In this document: one piece after another, positions 8,222 to 16,012 of the stretch
How the letters are laid out: every line of letters starts with the position of its first letter
How positions within the stretch are numbered: the stretch's first letter is position 1
Program-made: the position numbers and the translations under genes
DNA from: CBDUXT01 sp965371245
Lineage (GTDB): Bacteria > Planctomycetota > Phycisphaerae > UBA1845
Length of the DNA: 24,477 nt
Reading direction: 5' to 3'
Assembly: GCA_965371245.1 (NCBI GenBank)
Contig: CBDUXT010000086.1
Span: forward strand, 1 to 24,477
Notes under the pieces: model-generated
What the model saw: only the letters and a program-made list of their open reading frames with translations
The model's database searches: none
Told to the model about the DNA's origin: nothing

Positions 8222-8806
8222 ATGGCAGAAGAGCCACAAGCTGGAGCCGTCACGCGAATGCTCAGAGCCGCCGGGGACGGAGACCTGAAGGCTGCCACAG
8301 ACCTGATGCCGTTGGTCTACTCCGAGTTGCGCAAGCTGGCGAAAGCGCGAATGGCCCACCTGTCACCCGGCAACACGCTCCAACCGACGGCACTTGTCCA
8401 CGAGGCGTACCTGCGTCTGGTCGGAAAGGATGACGTGGGCTGGCACAGTCGCGGGCACTTCTTCGGAGCCGCCGCCCAGGCGATGCGACAGATCCTGGTC
8501 GAGCAGGCCCGCCGAAAAGGCAGCAAGAAGCACGGAGGCGATCATCGGCGCCACGACGTCGCGGATGTGGAACCGACGATAGAACCGCCGTCGCAGGATC
8601 TTCTCGCCCTTGACGCAGCGCTGAAGCAACTCGAGGCGGCCGAACCGCGCCAGGGCAAGATCGTGATGCTGCGTTACTTTGCAGGATTCACCAACGACGA
8701 GACGGCCGCCGCCCTTGGAGTTTCCATTCGCACAATCGAAAGAGATTGGCGTTTCATTCGGGCCTTCCTGTTTGACCAGCTTTCAAGACCCGAATCCCGC
8801 GCATAG
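8222..8806 (+). CDS. ECF-type RNA polymerase sigma factor (planctomycete sigma-70 subfamily)
   Basis: The ATG at 8222 gives 194 residues, the usual size; the frame is open upstream to 8069, but that part overlaps the promoter. Region 2 covers about residues 10-90, with LMPLVYSELRKLAKARM, then LQPTALVHEAYLRL and FFGAAAQAMRQILVEQARR, strong hallmarks of the subfamily that pairs with Ser/Thr kinases in planctomycetes. Region 4 covers about residues 130-190, with LRYFAGFTNDETAAALGVS forming the helix-turn-helix that reads the -35 element, then IRTIERDWRFIRAFL. No anti-sigma gene is adjacent; the next gene, 13 nt on, is a kinase, which by analogy with such pairs may control the sigma factor by phosphorylation. 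That link, and the target genes, are inference. Confidence 0.9.
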   Translation: MAEEPQAGAVTRMLRAAGDGDLKAATDLMPLVYSELRKLAKARMAHLSPGNTLQPTALVHEAYLRLVGKDDVGWHSRGHFFGAAAQAMRQILVEQARRKGSKKHGGDHRRHDVADVEPTIEPPSQDLLALDAALKQLEAAEPRQGKIVMLRYFAGFTNDETAAALGVSIRTIERDWRFIRAFLFDQLSRPESRA

Positions 8807-8819
8807 TGTGGCTCGTAAC

Positions 8820-11498
8820 ATGGACGCAGCGAAAATCAAGAGAGCAAACGAGATCTTCCAGGCGGTGGCTGATCTTCCGGACAAAGAGCGGGAATCGTTT
8901 CTTGCGGCCAGCTGTTCCGGCGACAACGATTTGCGCGGATTCGTCGAGCAGCTCCTATCGCACGATGCCGCCGGCATGGGCGGTTTTCTGTGCCAACCGG
9001 TGTTCACCCCAGTGCTGGAAGAATCGGCGGATGTCGAACAGGCCCTGCCGCAGCGCGTCGGAGGTTACGCCATCATCCGCAAGCTGGGCGAGGGCGGAAT
9101 GGGTGTCGTATTCGAGGCACGGCAGGAAAACCCACACAGAACGGTGGCCTTGAAGGTGATCCGATCGGGTTTTCCTTCGACGAGCATGCTACGTCGTTTC
9201 CAACACGAGGCGGAGGCGCTGGGTCAACTCCAGCACCCGGGGATCGCCTGCATCTACGAGGCGGGTGTCGCGGAAGACGGTGGTGAACGTGGGGGTCGTG
9301 TCCAGCCGTTCTTTGCCATGGAGCTTATCCGCGGCCGGCCGCTCACCAAGTACGCTGCGGAAAACGAGTTGAGCACCCGCGAGCGTCTTGAACTCGTCGC
9401 CAAGATCTGTGTGGCGGTGCACCATGCGCATCAAAAAGGCGTGATTCACCGCGACCTCAAGCCCGAGAACATCCTCATCGACGAAACCGGCCAACCCAAG
9501 ATCCTCGACTTTGGCGTGGCTCGGCTGACCGATGCGGACGTGCGGACGATGACGTTGCAGACCCAGTTCGGTCAACTTGTCGGGACGATACCCTATATGA
9601 GTCCCGAGCAAGTCACGGGGGATCCCAAGCGGTTGGATACGCGTTCCGACGTGTACGCCCTGGGCGTGATTCTGTACGAGCTGCTTAGCGGACAACTTCC
9701 GTTCGATGTTCGCGACGCGCCAATTCCCGAGGCGGCCAGAAAGATCCGGGATGACGAGCCGCCATCGCTCGCGTCACTCGTCAAGTCGTTTCGCGGCGAT
9801 GTTGAGACGATTGTCATGCGCGCCTTGGAGAAGGACAAGACGCGACGCTATCAGTCCGCGTCTGATTTGGAAGCGGATATTCGTCGGTACTTGAAAGGTC
9901 AACCGATCGACGCCAAGCGCGATTCGACGCTGTACGTGCTAGGCAAGAACCTGCGTCGGCATCGCTGGGCGGTGGCGATCGGCTCGGCCTTTGTCGTCGG
10001 TCTCGGCGCGTTCGCGGTCTACGCCGGCGTGCAGGCCGGCCGGTACGGCCGTTTGGCACGGATCGAGCGCGCAGCCAGTGAGCAGTCACTGGCAGATCGT
10101 AAGGCAGCTGAGCTTAGCGCCACCCGGGCGAAACACGAAACGGCCAAGGCCGAAGCGGTCACGCGATTCCTTCAGGAGATGCTCGCTTCGGCGGACCCGA
10201 GCCATACGCCGAACCCGGAGGTCACGGTTCGCGAAGTCCTCGACGAGGCGGCGCGAGGAATCGATGGGGACTCTTTCAACCAAATGCCGGACGTCGAGGC
10301 ATCGATCCGCGAAACGTTGGGCATCACGTATCTCTCGCTGGGACGGTACGCTGCGGCCGAGCAACAGTTGCGCGAGTCCGTCCGCTTACATCGCGGGGAC
10401 CAAACGGCTCCCGATGCGCTGACGGCAAAGCGTCTGGTGTTGATGGGCGACGCCTTGATGGAGCAGGGCAATCTTGCCGACGGCGAAGCCGCGTTTCTCG
10501 AGGCCATGGCCCTTTATCGTTCGCTTTCGCTCGACAACACCATGCAGATGGCCGTCGTGATGAACGATCTCGGCGTGATCAACCTGCGGAGGCAGGAGTA
10601 TGACGAAGCTGAGCGGCGCTTCCGTAACGTACTCGCGCTTCGGCGCGGAATCGTCGGTGAGGACCACGCGGAGGTCGCCAAGGGCCTGAACAATCTCGCG
10701 GTCGCGTTGCGCAAGAAAGGAGACTTCCCGGCGGCGGAAGAGGCCTACATTCAGTCGCTCGACCTCAACCGAAGGATTCTCGGAAACAATCATGTTGAAG
10801 TTGCAACCAACCTGCACAACCTCGGAATGCTCCGCGCACACCAGGGTGACCTCGATGAAGCGGAGGCATTGCTGGAAGAAGGACTAGCCATGCGCCGAAG
10901 TCTGCTCGGCCCGACCCACCCGGACATCGCCGCGACGCTAAACGGACTTGCCGGCATACTGGACCTTAAAGGTGATCATGACCGTGCCGAGGCATTGCAG
11001 AGACAAGCATTGACGCTTTGGCAGGAGCTTCTCGGAAGCAACCACCCGAAGGTCGCGCTCGGCAACTACAACCTCGCCGTCTTGCTGCTGAAGTACGGGA
11101 GGCCGACCGATGCAGTTCCGTTCGTAGGCAAGGCGGTTGCGTTCTACCGCAGTCGGCTCCCTGCCGGTAAGAGTGACTTGGCCGATGCACTCGGGATCGA
11201 AGCTTCCATACTCATGGCGCTCGGACGGCATAGCGACGCGGAGCCGGTTCTTCGCGAATGTCACTCGCTAAGGCGTGACGCTTTCCCCGAAGTTGGGCTG
11301 AAGTTGGCTCTTGCGGAGAATGCACTTGGCGGGTGCCTTACGTCGTTGGGCCAGTGCGCGGAGGCGGCGCGACTGCTTCAAGCGAGTGCGCCCGTGATCC
11401 TGGCTGCGCGCGACGAAGATCATCCTACCCACGGGAAAGTGCTCGCCCGATCGGACGCGCTTTCCAAGGTCTGTGGGACAAAAGGAAAGTCCAAGTAG
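8820..11498 (+). CDS. Membrane Ser/Thr protein kinase with C-terminal TPR repeats
   Basis: The ATG at 8820 gives 892 residues and the N-terminal helix MDAAKIKRANEIFQA typical of planctomycete kinases of this type; the frame is open further upstream, but that would overlap the sigma gene by over 100 nt. The kinase domain spans about residues 82-350: Gly-rich loop GEGGMG at 90-95, ATP-binding Lys112 in VALKVI, catalytic HRD at 210-212 in VIHRDLKPENIL, DFG at 230-232, and activation-segment end SPEQ. All catalytic residues are present, so it should be active. One membrane helix lies at about 383-403 (AVAIGSAFVVGLGAFAVYAG). The remainder (about 440-885) is a series of kinesin-light-chain-like TPR units (for example LNNLAVALRKKGDFPAAEEAY). 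The topology puts kinase and TPRs on opposite sides of the membrane, so the TPR part may sense or bind an extracytoplasmic partner. Coupling to the sigma factor 13 nt upstream is inferred. Confidence 0.92.
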   Translation: MDAAKIKRANEIFQAVADLPDKERESFLAASCSGDNDLRGFVEQLLSHDAAGMGGFLCQPVFTPVLEESADVEQALPQRVGGYAIIRKLGEGGMGVVFEARQENPHRTVALKVIRSGFPSTSMLRRFQHEAEALGQLQHPGIACIYEAGVAEDGGERGGRVQPFFAMELIRGRPLTKYAAENELSTRERLELVAKICVAVHHAHQKGVIHRDLKPENILIDETGQPKILDFGVARLTDADVRTMTLQTQFGQLVGTIPYMSPEQVTGDPKRLDTRSDVYALGVILYELLSGQLPFDVRDAPIPEAARKIRDDEPPSLASLVKSFRGDVETIVMRALEKDKTRRYQSASDLEADIRRYLKGQPIDAKRDSTLYVLGKNLRRHRWAVAIGSAFVVGLGAFAVYAGVQAGRYGRLARIERAASEQSLADRKAAELSATRAKHETAKAEAVTRFLQEMLASADPSHTPNPEVTVREVLDEAARGIDGDSFNQMPDVEASIRETLGITYLSLGRYAAAEQQLRESVRLHRGDQTAPDALTAKRLVLMGDALMEQGNLADGEAAFLEAMALYRSLSLDNTMQMAVVMNDLGVINLRRQEYDEAERRFRNVLALRRGIVGEDHAEVAKGLNNLAVALRKKGDFPAAEEAYIQSLDLNRRILGNNHVEVATNLHNLGMLRAHQGDLDEAEALLEEGLAMRRSLLGPTHPDIAATLNGLAGILDLKGDHDRAEALQRQALTLWQELLGSNHPKVALGNYNLAVLLLKYGRPTDAVPFVGKAVAFYRSRLPAGKSDLADALGIEASILMALGRHSDAEPVLRECHSLRRDAFPEVGLKLALAENALGGCLTSLGQCAEAARLLQASAPVILAARDEDHPTHGKVLARSDALSKVCGTKGKSK

Positions 11499-12158
11499 TC
11501 AAGGATCTCGTCCGTCTGCTGGAAACGCCCGGCTTCTCGGAAAAAGCCATACAGTTTCGTGCGATCCTCCGCAACCCTCCGGACCGACCCGCCTGCCCGC
11601 GCCAGTGCAACGGGCCTGCAATGCCATACCAAGACCACGGCAACGCGAGTCCAAGACCACGAGGCGACCCGGATTGACGGCTTCAAGAACGCGGTTTCTG
11701 AGGTCGGGGCAGGGTGTCAGAGAGATGACATCTTGCCTGTGGAGCAGGATGTCGCTTGTTCGAATCCATCTCGATCAGCACGGTTGAAAGGTCGCCGATG
11801 ACGTAGCCCGCACGGATCCCCTGGCTGACGAGCCCCGGATACCGCTCGGTGATCGCCGTCGCGATCTGCGCGATTTGCCGTTGCGTCTCGTATCGAACTC
11901 CGCGACCGCCGCGCCTGTTCGTTTCCAGCAAAGTAGCGCGGGCTATTGCCCGCCGCGAGCGGGTGTTTGACATGCTCGAGCGCCAAGCGACGTTCGACGG
12001 CGATAAGAGCGCGCATCCTGTTTGTTCACCGGTGGAACGTACCGTTGGCGGGCGCTGTTCAGGGCAGACGCGGGCAGTGGCCCGTCCTACGCTTGGGCAT
12101 GCCACAGGTCCGGCACGGTGTCGTCGGCGATTCTCGGCGCGAAGGCTGCCGTCGTCGC
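11499..12158. other. Gap with no clear gene; one coding-like minus-strand segment
   Basis: Minus strand, about 11745-11940, reads QRQIAQIATAITERYPG and on through GYVIGDLSTVLIEM with mostly G/C third codon positions, as in real genes here. The surrounding frame (11683-12249) soon becomes low-quality Arg-rich sequence and has no good start. It may be a decayed gene. A plus-strand GTTCGAATCC near 11758 looks like a tRNA T-loop, but no matching acceptor or D arm could be folded. The downstream part holds hairpins near the end of the transporter gene. Confidence 0.35.
12071..12105. repeat. Hairpin repeats downstream of the transporter gene
   Basis: CGGGCAGTGGCCCG at 12071-12084 forms a short hairpin and is followed by GGGCATGCCAC at 12095-12105, which recurs exactly at 13483-13493 on the other side of the transporter gene. 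A diverged form of the first part, GTAGGCCCGTCTTACGC, occurs at about 20578-20595. These belong to the dispersed short repeats of this genome; the hairpin may also act at the 3' end of the transporter mRNA. Confidence 0.45.
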
Positions 12159-13400
12159 CTACGCCGCTTTGGCCGGTGGCAGCAGCCGGTTCCGCAGCAT
12201 GGCGAACACCAAAGCAGACGCCAAGCCAAGCAGGCCGCAGATTCCCCAAAGATATCCGCCGCCAAGTTCTCGCAGAATCAACCCGCCCAATGGTGCGCCT
12301 ACCATCATCGACGATGAGAAGCTCATCGTGAACACGCCCATGTACCGTCCGCGAAAGCGCTGCGGCGCAAGATCACTCACGATCGCAGACGACAACGGAG
12401 ACCCCATCATCTCACCCGCGGTCCACACGGCGACGGCCATGGCGAAGTGCCACGGCGCCGTCGCAACCCCAAAGAGCGCAAAGCCGGCTCCCGTGATGGC
12501 GGCCGACAGCGTGAGCATCCAACCGCGGTGGAGGCGCGTCACGAGGGACGTGATCGGTAGCTGTAGACACACGATCAAGACGCCGTTCAGCGACATGATC
12601 AGCCCGTAGGTCCGCGGGCCGATGCCACGTTCACCGAGAAAGATCGGAAACGCTGTGAACGACTGCATGAACATCACCGCCAGAACGAACGTGCCCCCGC
12701 AGAACGCGAGAAAGACGCCGTCTTTCAATATGTGGCGCAAGGCCGCGGAAAGGGTCGCGTCGTTCGGGTTCGCGCCGGCAGCCCCCGCCGGAGCCAACCC
12801 GGACGGCTCATGCGCCGGCTGCCGCGCGCGTTTGGGCAACGTTTCCCCTATCCACAACGCGATGAGCAGTCCGAAGGCCGCGGCCGTCAGGGCGTCACCC
12901 CAGAACAGCCACTGGAACGACGACTCGGCCAGGATTCCGCCGACCGCGGCGGCCACCGCAAACCCCAGATTGATCGCCACGTACATAAGTCCGAACGCGT
13001 GGGCACGCTGCTCGGGCTGCGTCACGTCGGTGACCATGGCCGACGCGGCCGGGCGGTACATCTCTGAGAGCAAGGAGAAGGCGAGGATCGCGGCGAGAAT
13101 CATCCACGGAGTCGATAGCGACCCGAAGACCAGGAGAACGCCCGCGCCGCCGAACAGGCTGATCAGCATGACCGCCTTGCGGCCGATCAGGTCGGCCAGG
13201 TGTCCGCCGACCAGCGCAGCCACTAGCGCCCCGGCGCCGTAGACGCCCATGGCCATCGTCGCAAAGCCGACCCCGAGGCCGAGCGATTCGCGCAGGTAGA
13301 GCGCCAGAAACGGGACCAGAAAGGCCCCGGCCCGGTTGACCAGCGCACCCGCGCAGAGAAGCTGAACGGTGCGGGAGAGAGATAGGTATTGTTTCAGCAT
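12159..13400 (-). CDS. Major facilitator superfamily transporter (drug-efflux-like)
   Basis: The 413-residue protein is started at the ATG at 13400, which opens directly on the first helix; the longer frame to 13646 runs through repeat DNA and is rejected. No strong ribosome site is visible. Twelve membrane helices fit the hydrophobic pattern. Between helices 2 and 3 is GGHLADLIGRKAVML, the signature of the superfamily (G..ADR.GR.), and after helix 4 comes the RPAASAMVTDVTQPEQRAHA segment common in 12-helix multidrug exporters. A hydrophilic central loop (about residues 190-220, Pro/Ala-rich) separates the two six-helix halves; the second half has SAIVSDLAPQRFRGRYMG, the matching inner loop. 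Substrate is unknown; proton-driven efflux of small molecules is the usual family role. The gene is isolated, flanked by GGGCATGCCAC repeats, and convergent to the kinase gene. Confidence 0.88.
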   Translation of the reverse strand: MLKQYLSLSRTVQLLCAGALVNRAGAFLVPFLALYLRESLGLGVGFATMAMGVYGAGALVAALVGGHLADLIGRKAVMLISLFGGAGVLLVFGSLSTPWMILAAILAFSLLSEMYRPAASAMVTDVTQPEQRAHAFGLMYVAINLGFAVAAAVGGILAESSFQWLFWGDALTAAAFGLLIALWIGETLPKRARQPAHEPSGLAPAGAAGANPNDATLSAALRHILKDGVFLAFCGGTFVLAVMFMQSFTAFPIFLGERGIGPRTYGLIMSLNGVLIVCLQLPITSLVTRLHRGWMLTLSAAITGAGFALFGVATAPWHFAMAVAVWTAGEMMGSPLSSAIVSDLAPQRFRGRYMGVFTMSFSSSMMVGAPLGGLILRELGGGYLWGICGLLGLASALVFAMLRNRLLPPAKAA

Positions 13401-13433
13401 GATCCAATAGCCTGTTTGACCAGCCCTTTTTTC

Positions 13434-13493
13434 CGAGCCGCGACGGTGAGCGAACGTCGGGTGCCATGCCCGCGCTGCACTAGGGCATGCCAC
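13434..13493. repeat. Composite palindromic repeats upstream of the transporter
   Basis: CGAGCCGCGACGGTGAGCG at 13434-13452 matches the dispersed family also seen at 2286-2318 and 24344-24471. It is followed by GTGCCATGCCC (13461-13471) and GGGCATGCCAC (13483-13493), an inverted pair with one mismatch. From here to 13805 I see no gene; an in-frame extension of the cytochrome gene runs through this DNA but is not supported. Confidence 0.5.
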
Positions 13494-13805
13494 ACGACGC
13501 TTGGACACCGAGATAGCCAGCCCATGGTTCCGCGGAGGCCGAATCCGATCCTCACGGAGCGAATGATCGATGTTTCGGGCCGCCTGTCGAGGCGGGTCGC
13601 CCTTCGCCGTCCGCGAGTCGCCGTGTCCGTCGGTCTGCCCCGCCAAGTGAAATGTTTCAAGCCCAGGGCCGATCCAGGCACGCCAGTTGCCGGGTGGAAG
13701 CAGGGAAAGGTCCGTCCAGGCATGAACACGCCCGCGCGGACAACGGTTTTATCGGCGGCAGGTGGGTTGAGCTGGCGCGGGGTGGGGGAGGCAGGCGAAG
13801 CAGAT

Positions 13806-13837
13806 CTGACGTGCCGCGGCGTTCTATTAGCTATAAT
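13806..13837 (+). promoter_or_regulatory. Candidate promoter for the cytochrome-CRTAC1 operon
   Basis: A perfect TATAAT at 13832-13837 lies in otherwise GC-rich DNA 90 nt upstream of the cytochrome start. The best -35 is CTGACG at 13806-13811 with a long 20-nt spacer, so an activator or another sigma factor may be needed. Transcription would start near 13844. Confidence 0.35.
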
Positions 13838-13927
13838 CTTGGTGGAAAGATGGTATTTTGGGCGCCCTGCGGTCGTCGGGCGGTAGGAGCCCGCACTTCG
13901 CAGGAAACAGGGGATGGAGGTCCAAGC

Positions 13928-16006
13928 ATGAATCTCGAGAGCAAGTATCGACCCATGGGGCCAGCGGAGGCGGTGACGGAATGGCGGGCATGGCTGATGA
14001 CAATCACCATGGTCGCCCTCGCGTTCGAGGCGGTCAGCGGGTTGGTGGCCTACCTGGCTCCGTTCAGCGTGTTCAGCCAGTATTCGGTCCTGTTGCACAC
14101 CGTCGTGGGGCTCATCTGGACGCCGCTGTTCGCGTGGTACTCTTGGGTTCATTGGTTGCGGCGGTTCCGCGGCAAGTTCAACCACGTGCAGCTTCTCGGG
14201 TACGCCGGGTTCGCGCTCATCGCCGGATGCGTGGTGACGGGCATCGTGCTGACGTTCCAGGCTTCCTTCCGGACGCGAATCAGCTACACGTGGGATCTCG
14301 TCCATCTGGTCACCGGCCTCGGCCTGATCTTCGTCGTGGTTGCTCACATCGTGGTCGTGTGGGTGCGAAAGGTGAATGCGCCGGAGGTGGCGATACCCCT
14401 TCGCAGCGCGAAGCGGGTCTTCCTCGGTCGGCTGGGCGTGGGGACGGTCGTGCTGTTGGTGGCTCACTTCGCCTTGGCATCGGCCCACCGCGAGGTTGCC
14501 GTCAACAACGAGTTCCCCTCCGACTACAGTTGGAAGTTTGGGGAAGACCGCCCGTTCGCGCCGTCGCTTGTGCGGACGGTGAGTAACTGGGCGTACGACC
14601 CGGCCACCTTGTCGGGCTCGGCCGGATGCGGCACGAGCGGGTGTCACTCCGACATTCTGCACGAATGGGAGCCGAGCGCGCATCGCTACGCCTCTTCCGA
14701 TGTCGCGTTCCAGGCCGTACAGCGGATCATGCTGGATGACACCGGTGCGGAATCGACACGGTACTGCGCGGGGTGCCACGATCCGGTCGCGTTGCTGTCG
14801 GGGAACAAGAACGTCAACGTCGAGGGCTTGACCTCCGTCGGCGCCGACGAAGGCGTGTCATGCGTGGTCTGTCACTCGATCGTACAGACCGATGTACGCG
14901 GCAACGCCGACTACACGGTGTCGCAACCAGTGCGCTATGTCGGCGAGTTGAAAGACGGCGCGGTGAACAAGTGGGTCAGCGACTTCCTCATTCGGGTCTA
15001 CCCCCGCCAACACAAAGAGACCTTCGCACGACCGCTGTACAAAACGGCCGAGTACTGCGGCGCGTGCCACAAGCAGTTCATCGACGAGGAAGTCAACCAG
15101 ATCGGCTGGGTCCAGCTCCAGAACCAGTACGACAACTGGCGCAAGAGCCGTTGGTATCACGAGGGAGATGCGACCAAGACGATCACGTGTCGTGAGTGCC
15201 ACATGGCGCTCGCGCCATCCACCGACCCTGCCTCCGGCGACACGGCCGACTACAACCGACAGGCCGACGACGGCAAGCATCGCTCGCACCGCTTCCTGGC
15301 CGCCAACCAGGTGATGCCGCTGCTGATGGACCTGCCCGGGGCCAAGGAACACGTGGCGCTGACCGAGGCGTGGCTCAGGGGCGAGATCGAGATACCCGAG
15401 ATCGCGGACAAATGGACGGCCGGCCCCGTGATTCGCCTCGAGCTGAACGGTCCCGAGTCCGTCAACCCCGGCGACCCCGTCAACGTGCAGGTGATCCTTA
15501 CGAACAGCAAGACGGGTCACGGGTTCCCGACGGGGCCGCTCGACATCATCCGAAGCTGGGTCGAGCTGGTGGTCAAAGACGAAACCGGCGAAGTCGTTTA
15601 CAAGACCGGCCAACCGGACGAGCAAGGGAACATGACCGAGGGCACCATCGTGTTCAAGGCCGAGGGCATCGACCGCTACGGCAACGACATCGATCGCCAC
15701 AACCTCTGGGAGATGGTGGGCGCACGCTTCAAGCGGTCCATGTTCCCCGGCACCAGCGACACCGGGACGTACACCTTCGCGTGTCCCGGCTTTGTCGGCC
15801 CCTCCAGCAAGGAGGTCGATGGCGACACACAGGCGCTGGCGTTCAACGCGCCCCAAGGCGCCGGCGAACTGACCATCGAGGCCGTCCTGAACTACCAAAA
15901 GGCCGACGCGGCGTTCCTCGACAAGCTGTTCGGGGCCGAAGCCGGGATTCGTACACCGATCACAGCGATCTCACGGGATGTATTAAAAGTCCGCGTGGAC
16001 CGATAG
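13928..16006 (+). CDS. Cytochrome b561-like membrane domain fused to a multiheme cytochrome c
   Basis: The ATG at 13928 has GGAGG at 13916-13920, 7 nt away, and opens a 692-residue protein; the frame upstream to 13652 is rejected. Residues 18-190 hold five membrane helices. His residues in LLHTVVGL, WVHWL, LVHLVTG and VAHIVVVW suit two b-type hemes, as in b561/NrfD-like quinol modules. Five helices place the remainder outside the cytoplasm. There, c-type heme sites occur at CGTSGCH (234-240, an unusual CX4CH), CAGCH (280-284), CVVCH (312-316), CGACH (377-381) and CRECH (421-425), with extra His for axial ligation. From about 460 to 692 is a beta-sandwich-like region (GPESVNPGDPVNVQVILTN) found at the end of cytochrome c554-type proteins. 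I infer quinol oxidation in the membrane and electron transfer through the heme chain to a periplasmic acceptor. The CRTAC1-type gene follows by 6 nt. Confidence 0.85.
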   Translation: MNLESKYRPMGPAEAVTEWRAWLMTITMVALAFEAVSGLVAYLAPFSVFSQYSVLLHTVVGLIWTPLFAWYSWVHWLRRFRGKFNHVQLLGYAGFALIAGCVVTGIVLTFQASFRTRISYTWDLVHLVTGLGLIFVVVAHIVVVWVRKVNAPEVAIPLRSAKRVFLGRLGVGTVVLLVAHFALASAHREVAVNNEFPSDYSWKFGEDRPFAPSLVRTVSNWAYDPATLSGSAGCGTSGCHSDILHEWEPSAHRYASSDVAFQAVQRIMLDDTGAESTRYCAGCHDPVALLSGNKNVNVEGLTSVGADEGVSCVVCHSIVQTDVRGNADYTVSQPVRYVGELKDGAVNKWVSDFLIRVYPRQHKETFARPLYKTAEYCGACHKQFIDEEVNQIGWVQLQNQYDNWRKSRWYHEGDATKTITCRECHMALAPSTDPASGDTADYNRQADDGKHRSHRFLAANQVMPLLMDLPGAKEHVALTEAWLRGEIEIPEIADKWTAGPVIRLELNGPESVNPGDPVNVQVILTNSKTGHGFPTGPLDIIRSWVELVVKDETGEVVYKTGQPDEQGNMTEGTIVFKAEGIDRYGNDIDRHNLWEMVGARFKRSMFPGTSDTGTYTFACPGFVGPSSKEVDGDTQALAFNAPQGAGELTIEAVLNYQKADAAFLDKLFGAEAGIRTPITAISRDVLKVRVDR

Positions 16007-16012
16007 ATCGGT

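Noticed and set aside
11690..11775. Possible tRNA (GTTCGAATCC T-loop and a 7-nt loop that could hold a GTG anticodon)
   Set aside because: The T stem pairs at only 3 of 5 positions, no D arm fits, and no upstream acceptor strand pairs with the 3' side. The same DNA reads as protein-like sequence on the minus strand.
14858..15898. A 346-codon minus-strand frame opposite the cytochrome gene
   Set aside because: The plus strand encodes the heme motifs and a continuous domain series; the minus frame is a codon-bias shadow.
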